A stretch of DNA of 64,000 nucleotides from Adiantum capillus-veneris. Taxonomy: Eukaryota; Streptophyta; Polypodiopsida; Polypodiales; Pteridaceae. The stretch spans positions 146,917,850-146,981,849 of the forward strand of contig CM043949.1 of assembly GCA_014529385.2 (NCBI GenBank). Reading direction: 5' to 3'. Below, one piece after another: positions 53,388-64,000 of this stretch. The translations under genes were made by a program, and so were the position numbers. The notes under the pieces were generated by a model. It ran no database searches. It was not told the DNA's origin and saw only the letters and a program-made list of their open reading frames with translations. How positions within the stretch are numbered: the first letter of the stretch is position 1; each line of letters starts with the position of its first letter.

Positions 53388-56100
53388 CAGCTGCTTTCCA
53401 CACACTACCCATAGTGGCCGAACCCCCACCCTCTAGGACGATACCCCAGAACCAATGGTACCACGGGGAGTGCAGAGATCTATACAGACACCTACGGGCT
53501 CAACGAGCCTTAGAGGAGATCACTGAGAGCGAGGTCAAGCGACAAATGAAGGCCATCACACGCCGTAAACGGCGGGCCTTCGAGGAGGCACAGGAGCTTG
53601 AGTTATACCACCTTCTCATGAGTACAGACTGTGCCACAGCATGGAGGATTCTCAGAGAGCCGCGCCCCACCACACCCCCTTGGAGGACCCCCAAGTCTGG
53701 CATGATTATGCGGAGTGCTTATACCAAATACCTGGGTAGCCACTGATCCCAGCACTATCTGATCCTCGACCTACCACCTCGACTTTCTTCACATCTAGCA
53801 TGGTAGAGAGGGCCATCCGACGCCTTCAGCATGGCCACTCAACAGATCACAGATCACACTGGACTAAAGAGTGAGCACCTGATATATGCAGCAAACACTC
53901 TCTCCCCCTTGATAGCACGTCTCTTCAACCGCGCTTTGGTTGAGGGACTTCCAGAGGAGTGGACTATGCACACCATCGTGCCTATCCACAAATCTGGTGA
54001 CACCATGGACCCAGGGAACTACAGGACTATCATGATTAGTCACACATTGGCCAAATTGTACGGGGCAGTTCTTGAGGCAAAGCTTAGCACACATACAGAG
54101 ACATCAGGGATACGTGCACCAGGACAGGCAAGCTTTCGGCGCACTTTCTCGACTATCGACCACATCTTCGTGCTTCGCTGCCTGATCGATGGAGCGAAAG
54201 CATGGAAGAGGAGACTCTACTGCTGCTTTGTGGATTTCCGCAAGGCTTTTGATACTATCCCTAGAGAGAGACTCTTTCAGCGCCTTCAAGAGCTACAGAT
54301 ACCCTCTGAGATGATATGGGCCATTCATTCTTTGTATGCACACGTCTTTGGTAGAGTGCGATGCCCAGGTGGACTATCGGATTCCATTGCTAGCACCATT
54401 GGGGTGAAGCAAGGATAACCCCTCTCCCCTACTCTATTTGGTCTCTACATCGACGAGATATCAGATTACATTCTACGAGCCGGTGGAGCGGGATCAGACT
54501 TAGCAAGTATACCAGTCCATATTATGCTCTATGCTGATAAAATTATTCTAGTTTCTGAGACACGGGAGGGACTACAGAGCCACCTACGAGCCTTGGATGA
54601 TTTCTGCACACATCGAGGGCTCACAGTGAACCTTGGCAAGACCAAGGTCATGATCTTCCACACCTCCAGGACAGTTTGGAGCAGAGCAGTACTCACAGTA
54701 ACAAGCGGGCAGGTCGATGTGGTTGATTCATATGTATCCCTGGGGGTGACTTTCACTGGCACCATTGGCAGATTTCCATGGCCCAGGCAGCCCGAGACCG
54801 GCTTACACGAGGATATGTAGCACTGGCCACCTTGGAGCGCAAATGCCATCAGGCCCACTTCCAGGAGCCCCGCACCAAGGGGTGGCTAATTGATACTCTA
54901 GTCACACCTGCCATGATGTATGTAGCCGCAGTATGGGCACCAGGGCTATCAGCATCTCTATGGTCACAGATAGAGCGTCCACGAGTCATCATGATCTCTC
55001 GTTTGCTCCACAGCAATCCCTCAGTACCACATGACATCATCAGAGCAGAGCTAGCAGCACCTCCGATGCTAGTAGAGGCCCTCTTTCAAACAGTTTGTTT
55101 CATCCAGCGCATGCGAGAGCTCCCACCAGACACTCACCCGCAGAGCTTTTGAGGCATCGATACAGCTGCATCAGGAGGGGGACACGAGGGCATGGTACTC
55201 ACAGGTCATAGAGTGGTTTACATCCCATGGCTTGGACATCACGGATCTGCCTCCTTTTCAGTACGATCTTGACTCCCCTCACATACGCCTCTCACACACC
55301 GAGAGGAATCAAGTTCTCCAACAGGATCTCTGGCAGCTATACATCAGGGAGACATGGATCACACCCAGAGAGTCTCTTCCTACGAAGAGACAGTACTACA
55401 AAGACCACTTCCTAACCATTATAGCAGATGGGTTCATCCAGAGACTGAGATACATGGATGTCTACATGCCAGATAGAGCCCGGGTCGCCATTAGACAGCT
55501 CAGCTAGAGTTTGAGGCAGGGAGAGCTGCACATGTTCCCAGAGCAGAGAGGATATGCAAACTTTGCACAGCAGAGGTTGAGAGCGAGGAGCATTATGAAT
55601 GCAAATGTAGAGCATATGAGGAGATTAGAGGCAGATATCCGACCTTGTTTGCAGATCAGCCCATCCTACATCAGATTTTTGAGTCCAAAGACCAGCAGCA
55701 GTCAGCCACTTCCTCATAGAGGCATAGCAACATAGGGACTCCCTCCTCCAGGCCACATCACGTGTGAGAGATGAGTGCCGGACACAGCTCACGGACTTTT
55801 TTCAGAGGCCCACAGCAGCACCATCACCTCCGACCATCCAGAGAGGAGTGACTCTACAGTAGGCTGAGGAGGTCCGAGCTCGCAGACGGCCACGCACCCA
55901 TGGACGTAGGGCACCTCGCCTACACCATAGAGAGATTCAAGAGATCGAGGAGCACTACTATAGATCTTTGGAGGAGCGACGCATTTGAGCTTTCACAGAT
56001 CCAGCCACCATCTTACGCGGATTGTTCACACCCTATCTGCCCATGCATTATGTATTACATCCTGACTATGGGATTGGATGGAGCTAGAGATAGGATAGCA
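53388..56100 (+). pseudogene. LINE-3 ORF2, reverse transcriptase and C-terminus
   Basis: Collinear with LINE-1 ORF2: QNQWYHGECRDLYRHLRAQR, GDTMDPGNYRTIMISHT, APGQASFRRTFSTIDH, VDFRKAFDTIPRERLF, then a stop at 54415 inside GVKQG-CPLSP (TGC to TAA). The polymerase motif reads YADK instead of YADD (54530). Frameshifts near 53700, 54770, 55130 and 55500 and later stops; the CCHC finger near 55550 has lost residues. Dead for both reasons. Confidence 0.8.
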
Positions 56101-56282
56101 TCTCATGTTTGTACTTACCCCAGCATATAGGTTTGCATCTTTCCCCACTTTTGGAGCTCCACCCCCACCCTTGCATCACTTACCTCCTCCCCCAGTCATT
56201 ACACAGGATAGCTTACTTTTACTTTTGTACCTTTTATCCTTTATGGATACACAGAGGACACCCACCTCATGTACTTTGATTT

Positions 56283-56315
56283 GTCTCATAGGAAGTCGGC
56301 CTTTTTATAGACGTT
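56283..56315 (+). other. LINE-3 3-prime UTR motif, hairpin eroded
   Basis: GTCTCATAGGAAGTCGGCCT ... TAGACGTTAAG, the same block as in LINE-1 but with a disrupted stem. Confidence 0.55.
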
Positions 56316-56326
56316 AAGTATATATA

Positions 56327-56744
<418 letters not shown>

Positions 56745-58654
56745 TGGTATCAGAGCCTTGGAGGAGCAAGGCGCCTCGTTGAGAACTGAAGAGAACCCTC
56801 CCACCCACTCCCTTGCCGGCGGTGCCTCACCTCCCCCTACTCTGCTACCGGCGTTCTAAAACGCTACTTCTTGAAGCCTATTGGAGTACTTGCTGGTCTG
56901 TTGGAGTTTTGAAACGCTACGAGTGTTGAGGGCATCGATTTTGTTCCCAGCGCCTTGGAGGAGCAAGGCACCTCATTGAGAACTGAAGAGAACCCTCCCA
57001 CCCACTCCCTTGCTGGCGGTGCCTCACCTCCCCCTACTCTGCTACCGGCGTTCTAAAACGCTGCTTCTTGGAGCCTATCGGAGTAACTTGCTGGTCTGCT
57101 GGAGTTTTGAAACGCTACCGGTGTTGAAGGCATCGATTGTTGTCATGTTGTGGACGCTACCCACACATTTTAGAATGTTGCTGCTGCTACGAGCGTCCGA
57201 AAGTGGCTAGTGCAATCAAGCACCCCCTGCAGCGTTTTGACACGTCATCGTCTTCTCTTGACGGTAGAGCAAGTAGCTTCTTGGCGAGGGCGTCAAGGCT
57301 CCTTGTATCAAAGTTCCCTTGACAACGACGGCATCTCCCCTCACCCGCATGCAGCCAGAGTTTTTAAATGTTGTTTTTCCTCCTCATTGCCAACAACCCT
57401 CCTACTCTCCCTTCTCGATCCGACCCACAAAGGCTCCCTGCTAGCATTTCAAAACACTGCAAGAGGACTTGCTTGTGGAGTTGGAGCTTCGAGAGGGGAA
57501 CCAAAAGGGCTTGCTTGATCGGCTATGGAAGGAACGAAAACGGCTCGCAAGGGGAATTAAAGGAGTGAAAACCAACTATCTTGGTGACGAGGACATAAAG
57601 TTTTTTGGAGCCCTTTGAGCGGGTCTTGTGGAGCGGCTTGGAGATTGAGCAACCACCCTTTGGAGTGCGAGAAAGTACGTAACCCTATCTCCAGATCTCG
57701 TCCTTGCAACATGCCCCCACCCCGCCCCGCGGCTCGAGCGCCAACAACATTGATGACCAACACTAGCTATCGGCTATGGAAAGCGGATTGATCAGTTCCC
57801 CGTTAGCGGCCTATGCACGGGCGAAGTTCTCAAGAAAACCATCAATTTGTTTGGCTCGAGATTGTGAAGCCAAAAGAAAATGCACGAGTTCGCTCGAGGA
57901 CAAAGGCACAGGCAAGCTTGACAAGGACGGTCTGGGTACCCACAAGGTTCGACAATTGTTGTTATAAATGTGACATGACGCTTTGTTTGGCTCGGGAGTT
58001 TGAAGCCAAAGACAAAAGCAAGAACTTACACGAGGACAAAGGAAAAGGCAAGCTGGACAGAGTTAACGGTAATACAGAATTGACAAAGGAGATCGGCATG
58101 GCACACGTGGTGGTGACCACAGTTGCGACGACGCCAAATTTGTAGTCAAGAGGCAGTTGCCGCCACTAGCTTCAGTCAGAGAGAGGCTTGTGAGTGGCAG
58201 AGAGGGGCAAACAGTGCTCCCTATAAATAGTTTGGACCCTTGTGTTGGAGTTCAAGTTATCGGTGTTTGAAACCGTGGGTCAGAGTTCAAGGCACATGCA
58301 TCTGGCAAAACCAATCAGACGTATCTAAAACACTTTGGATGTGCGCGCCAATCCATTGTTGTTGGTCGGACTATGGACAAGATGTGTTTCAAAGTTCATT
58401 GTCTCGGAATGTTTGGACGTGATGTGTACACAGTTCACAAATGGGGATTCTTGGACGTGGTGTGGTCTACAGTTCAACTTTCTAAAAGGCAACGGATGCT
58501 CAAGATGGCATTCTTCTAAGGTACAAGGTTGAGGGTAGCAAATCCGAGGTGTATCCAGCAAGGAGCTGTTGCGGGGGTGTCCATGTGGTGTCCATGGTAC
58601 CTTCTTCATCAACTTGGTCTCACCATTTATGTCCACTATGAGCTGGAGAGAGGG
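56745..58654 (+). mobile_element. Interior of a non-autonomous LTR element with tandem repeats
   Basis: Begins with a tRNA-Met PBS (56745-56756) and ends with polypurine tract GGAGAGAGGG at 58645-58654 before TGTTAAAG. In between, two 197-bp tandem copies (from 56755 and 56952) and two related ~135-bp units (about 57846 and 57982; LARDCEAKRKC-type coding) but no gag or pol domain. Short open stretches near 57776-58145 have no recognisable family. A non-autonomous element, possibly a decayed LARD. Confidence 0.55.
56755..57148. repeat. Two 197-bp tandem repeats after the PBS
   Basis: Both units begin GCCTTGGAGGAGCAAGGC and carry GCTACCGGCGTTCTAAAACG. Differences are scattered substitutions. 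Confidence 0.85.
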
Positions 58655-59389
<735 letters not shown>

Positions 59390-59504
59390 GGATACATACC
59401 CACACACACACTACACACATACACGCATACACACACGTACTCCCTCTCTTCCCCTTCTCCCCTCTTCTTCACAATATGAAGAGAGGGTAGTTACGAAGAC
59501 AACC

Positions 59505-60427
59505 ATGTCTTCCCCCATCATCAAGACGCCGACATCGACAATGAAGACAACCTTCATGCTCACGAACAAGAGGCTTGCACAATTGGAGAAGGACATGAAA
59601 GAATGGCGGATGGAGAGAGAGAGATATGGGAGGAGGAGAAAGCCACCTTCATCAAGCTATGGAACGAAGAGAAGGAGGACATGAGAGCGGAAATCCAAAA
59701 TCTCAAAGAGGAGGAGGAGAGAAGGGAACGGGAGAACGAGAAGGAGAGGGAGAGATGGAGGAAAGAGCAAGAAGAGATGAAGGCACAAATCGATCTCCTT
59801 CATGCTTCCATCACATCCCTCACCCCCGGGGAAGGAGAGATTAAAGAGGAGGCTAAGGAAGCCCTCAAGGAGGAGATCACCAAAGCCCTCACCGCAAGCA
59901 TTGAGGACAAATTAGAGGCCACCAAAGAAGGATGGGTTGAAGTGGTCAAAAAGAACATCAAGAAGGTAGCAAGAGAGGAAGCCCAAAAAGATGAGGTACT
60001 CATCGTACACACAACCATCGAGGAGGAGAAGATGCGACAAGCTCGCCGTCTCAATGTGCGAGTGACCGGCATCAAAGAAGAAGAAGGGTCTACACCCGAG
60101 AGCGATGGGAAAGCTTTATGCAAGAAAGTGGGATACAAGGAAGAAGAGATCCCTTTCTCCAAAGTTTCGAGAGCCGGCAAAGATCCAAAGAAGAGAGCTC
60201 TCATCCTCCAATTCGCCTCCGAGGAGTCTCGAACTTCTTTCCTCCGAAAGAGGGTCATCTTGAGAGGGCTAGAAGGCACCCCGATTTATCTTGATGATGA
60301 CCTCACAAAGATGCAACAAGATCACCGTCGCGCGTGCATGCCTAGAGTCCACCAAGCCCGCAAAGAAGGGAAGAAGGCAGTATATCGAGATGGTAGGGTT
60401 ATCATTGATGGCAAGACCATCGCATAG
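59505..60427 (+). pseudogene. LINE-2 ORF1, frameshifted near its start
   Basis: Start ATG at 59505 as in LINE-1. A 2-base insertion in GAGAGAGAGAG at about 59612 shifts the frame; the remaining coiled coil and RRM-like part are open to the TAG at 60425-60427. Otherwise almost identical to LINE-1 ORF1. Confidence 0.85.
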
Positions 60428-61987
60428 GGACTCGCGGCCTGTGGGACACACGAGGAGATTCATGTCACGGTTTGGAATTGCAATGGAGACCTATGGACAC
60501 ACCCAGAGAGACTTGAGGAGGTGATGAGAGGTCGAGACATCATTCTACTTACAGAGACACGAGAGCCCAGAGAGAGGGTTACCACGGATACATGACAGGT
60601 TGATGTAGTCACCTCCTATGTCTACCTTGGCATCACATTCACCAGCCTACCAAGACCCTTCACTATGAGGCAGGCTGCTGCTGACAGGCTCACCCGAGGA
60701 TATGCAGCTCTGGCCATGCTAGAGCGGAGATGCCACCAGGCACACTTTCAGGAGCCCCGCACGAAGGGGTGGCTTTTCGACACCTTAGTCACCCCGGCCT
60801 TGATGTACTCGGCGGCAGTATGGGCACCAGGATTGACAGCTGACCAGTGGACACAACTTGAGAGGCCACAGGTATGTATGATCTCACGCTTGCTCCGCAG
60901 AAAGAAGACAGTGCCACATGACATTATTAGAGCCGAGCTCGCCACACCACCTATGGTTGTAGAGGCACTATTCCAGACAGTCTGCTTCATCCACAGGATG
61001 AGAGAGCTACCTCCTGACAGACTTACTCGTAGAGCATTTGAGGCAGCTATACAGCTATCAGAGAGTGGGCATGAGAGAGCATGGTACTCACAGGTCAGAG
61101 CATGGTTTGAGGGACACGGTCTTGACATGGAGAGCCTACCACCATTCCAATACGACCCCCACTCACCATATGTTCACCTCTCTCGCAGTGAGAGGAACTT
61201 GGTATTGAGACAGGATCTGTGGCAGCTATACACTAGGAGAGTCTGGGAGTCACCTGGCTTGGGGACGAGGATGTCAGATTACAAAGACCAGTTTCTCACC
61301 ATATTGTCTGGGGGGTTCATACAGAGACCACGCTACATGGACACATATATGCCACATAGCTCACGGGTGGCGATTGGTCAGCTGAGAGTGGCTTCACACA
61401 GGTTAGAGATTGAGATCGGGAGACATACTGGTGTTCCCAGGGAGGAGCGAGTCTGCAGAGCCTGCACAGAGGAGGTGGAGAGTGAGGAGCACTTTGTATG
61501 TAGATGCACAGCATACACTGAGATCAGAGGCAGGTATGAGGCCTTATTCAGAGGACAGCCCACTCTCCGAGAGATCATGGACTCTCGAGATCAGAGACAG
61601 CTCGAACATTTCTTACTAGAGATACAGAGCCATCGGGACACACTACTACAGCCACACACAGCTACACAGACAGAGGGGAGATAGTCGCAGCTCACAAACT
61701 TCTTTCAGAGGATTGCCGCCCCTCCCTCACCAGACACTCAGAGGGGAGTGACACTCCCACAGGCGGAGGTGAGCCGAGCTAGACGACGACCACGAGTCAC
61801 AGGCTACAGGGGCGCGAGCTCCCACCACCGACAGATCGAGGAGATCCGAGCCCGGGAGCGCCGTGCCACTGAGGAGCGAGTGGCTCAGATGAGGGCCGAC
61901 CCGACAGCTTTCATCCGGGTAGCCTTGGCACCAAACCCGCCCATGTACCACATCTTACATCCCCCCATTAGTACAGGATGGAGCTAG
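60428..61987 (+). pseudogene. LINE-2 ORF2, truncated by internal deletion
   Basis: ORF2 continues in frame from the TAG (VTVWNCNGDLWTH), loses two bases at about 60558 (frameshift) and jumps at 60593 from the start of the endonuclease to the end of the RT (ACAGGTTGATG). 60665-61684 keeps the C-terminal region with the finger CRACTEEVESEEHFVC, then a CAG-to-TAG stop at 61682. No endonuclease or RT core remains. Confidence 0.85.
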
Positions 61988-62219
61988 ATAGCTTGATGCA
62001 TTCTCATGATTGTACTACATTGAGCATATAGACATGCATATACCCCTAGAGATAGAGCTCCATCCCTCCTCAGATACTCCACTACCTACATTCAGTTCAG
62101 TTTTGTATCAGTTTTGTTTCATTTGTCTTTCCGATAGACGGATGACATACACACCATGTACATTTGATTTGTCTCATAGGCCGATTTCGGCTTGACATAG
62201 ACGTTAAAAATCTTTCTTT

Positions 62220-62335
<116 letters not shown>

Positions 62336-62439
62336 CTTTCTTTCCTTGGTCTCTACACTTTCGTATCGTCGACTTTGACACGAACCTGTTGCCATCCCTC
62401 CTCAGTCTAGCTATCTATCGGTGCTAGAGGTGGCTTTCT

Positions 62440-62995
62440 GGGGGTTTCCAAAGCCTTGGTAGGGGGAACCTTGGAACTCAAAGAGGGGCTGTCATGGGGG
62501 CATGTGGCTGCGGAGCTGGCCGGGCTCTCCTACGTAGATAGATCTTGGCAAGATGGCCCATCTGTCGGCAAATGAAACACTGGTTGGCCCGAATACTCCA
62601 TTCTCTATCTGATCCAACCACCCCTCACCCAAGGAAGTAAAACCACCATCGGAAGTGTAAGTGTCTCTCGAACAAGAACCCTGCGGCCTTGGCCACAACT
62701 GAAGTTGAAGTGCGCGCGGTCTCCAAGACCGTCCCAAATATAGAACCCCCCTAGAAAGTAGAGGGAGGTACTCTTGTCTCAAGTCTGGGAAGCAATTTGA
62801 GATAGGAAGATCTGCCTCCTCCTCAAACACATTTGTAGTCAGGTCGAAGCCATGGTGCCACTGTCTGAAGTAAGCTAGAGGCGCCCGAATGCCAAGAGGG
62901 CTCATCGAGGTCAATTTGGTTACCATTTCTGGAGACTCAAACTCTATTTGATAATAAACTCTCCCGAGAATCTGCACATCAATGATCCTGCCCAC
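62440..62995 (-). pseudogene. DUF4283/zinc-knuckle fragment of another LINE
   Basis: From 62995 down: GRIIDVQILGRVYYQIEF, then PLAYFRQWHHGFDLTTNVF, the pattern of plant LINE ORF1 DUF4283 domains. In another frame near 62590-62540 comes CFICRQMGHLAKIY, a zinc knuckle whose last Cys is Tyr. A frameshift separates the two. A LINE class different from LINE-1 to LINE-4. Confidence 0.65.
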
Positions 62996-64000
62996 GACGG
63001 TACAAATGCTAATACAATGGTCCTAGATGCTGAGGTGTTGATAGGGTCTTGATAGGGTCTTGCCTCTGATGCTTGGATCTAAGAGGCTGAGGGCTGAAAA
63101 TTGAGAGGTTGCTAGTGGTGATGGCATTGCTGTTGATAAGGCATGGCTGAAATCTGCAATCGATGGTGATGGGCTGAATGCTGATGCAAAACGCTGGCTG
63201 AAATCTGTGATTTGGCTGTTTAGGCTTGGTCAAATAGGATCCTTTAGGACACGAGGAATTCCTAACGAAAGTTAAAAACTCATGCTTCACATGCAATTAA
63301 CTACCTAGGGTGGTACTAATACTAGACTGTGGGAACACTTCCTAGTGCCTAAACCTAGCAGACTCTGGTTGTGCTTATGTGCAACCAGAGGGTATGCAAC
63401 TACTCTCAAGTGCTTGGACATGCACGTCCTGCGTTCAAGCTCACAAAGGTGCAGAACCATTCCTAGGTTGTCCTAAATCCTAGAAGTAGGAGTTAGCTTG
63501 TCCACATGCACATAGGATCATATGTGCACGTGACAATTCCCCACAATGATTGCAATGCCGATTTGCTTTCGAAGCATCCTTTTCAGCATATAGTGTTGTT
63601 GTTTTTCTTCTTACCCTTCTACTTCTTCTTCTTGTAGTTGGAAGGCTTCGGAACATGGCGTCTTCTTTGCATTAAACCTCCTCCTAATCCAATGCCATTA
63701 GAACAATCTCATCCTAAGAAATGGTGTTCAATAGGCCACTCGTAATTAGCAAAGAGTACAAATTGGAATACCAAGGTGGAAACTAGGCCAAAAGCTAAAT
63801 GGCCATGTCCTCTGAACTGATCAGCTTTCCTGTATGAAGTATCTCTTGTTGGAGTTTCCGCATCTTGTTGGTCCCTCATGGATGATTGTTTGGCATCCAG
63901 GTTTGCAACTACACCTCCAAAGCAATCCGCTTCATCGAAGAAACTCGATCATATAATGAGGAAAGTCGATCCCAAATCTAAGAAGAAGGAGAAGAAGGAG
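62996..64000. other. No gene recognised
   Basis: Contains repeated CTGAAATCTG and GGCTGAA motifs (63060-63220), a possible LTR border GTGACAATTCCCCAC near 63530, and Glu/Lys-rich coding potential on either strand near 63960-64000, cut by the window edge. Nothing supports a gene call. Confidence 0.4.

Larger units (their letters stand above)
29356..56326 (+). mobile_element. LINE-3: split by E1 and E3 insertions
   Basis: One LINE in three pieces: 29356-29974 (5-prime UTR and ORF1 start), 40407-42187 (rest of ORF1, endonuclease) and 53388-56326 (RT, C-terminus, 3-prime UTR). Removing E1 (29975-40406 plus one copy of GAGAA) and E3 (42188-53387 plus one copy of CAGCT) makes the reading frame and alignment to LINE-1 continuous. 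Its 5-prime UTR is CTG/GC-rich with (CA)n and differs from LINE-1. It diverges clearly from LINE-1 in protein sequence, so it is another subfamily member. Now dead (stops, frameshifts, altered YADD). Confidence 0.85.

Noticed and set aside
63009-63296. 95-codon minus-strand open stretch
   Set aside because: Composed of repeated CTGAAATCTG-like units; no domain, no start or splice support.

Overview
The window is plant nuclear DNA, about 90 percent transposon-derived. The evidence is GT-AG introns, tRNA-Met primer-binding sites (TGGTATCAGAGC), Ty1/copia and Gag-only LTR elements, non-LTR (LINE) elements, endogenous caulimovirid sequence, and two host genes of plant families: a plastid-type small DnaJ protein and a RIN4/NOI immune-hub protein. 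The species cannot be fixed from sequence alone. A fern or other non-flowering plant is a guess, not a finding.

Layout: 1-3200 holds a worn copia fragment, a fold-back element and a TRIM (LTRs 1926-2129 and 2998-3200). The two-exon DnaJ gene is at 3734-4421. About 7.0-16.0 kb is a cluster of four decayed endogenous pararetrovirus fragments in alternating orientation (A forward, B reverse, C forward, D reverse). A and B, and C and D, meet head to head at the same palindromic sequence. 15.96-19.0 kb is a second copia remnant with an internal inversion. 19.98-20.8 kb is a LINE remnant. 22496-24033 (minus) is RIN4 without its first exon.

From 24.06 kb to 62.3 kb the window is dominated by one LINE family, always on the plus strand and nearly always abutting (TC)n microsatellites. 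LINE-1 (24186-29287) has full-length open frames. LINE-3 (29356-56326) is split by two LTR-element insertions that are themselves nested. E1 (29975-40406, TSD GAGAA) carries E2 (32520-38502, TSD CTTAT). E3 (42188-53387, TSD CAGCT) carries a minus-strand copia element (45298-50796, TSD GAGGT). Removing these four insertions restores collinearity of the LINE. LINE-2 (about 59.4-62.2 kb) has lost 2.2 kb of its endonuclease/RT region and seems to sit in the (CT)n tract of another LTR.

Three features deserve attention. (1) In all three LINE copies ORF1 ends in a single in-frame UAG followed by the same GGA-CUC-GCG-GCC, and the endonuclease frame stays open across it, which suggests stop-codon readthrough. 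(2) E1, E2 and E3 belong to an LTR family that codes Gag, zinc knuckle and a protease-like domain, then a His/Asp-rich repeat domain and a conserved tail, with no reverse transcriptase or integrase seen. (3) The pararetrovirus cluster shows two different protease domains joined to the same 3-prime end and promoter.

How the parts relate: only the DnaJ and RIN4 genes look like host genes. LINE-1 could have been a source of activity. The E family must rely on enzymes from other elements. The minus-strand copia is a recent but disabled insertion.
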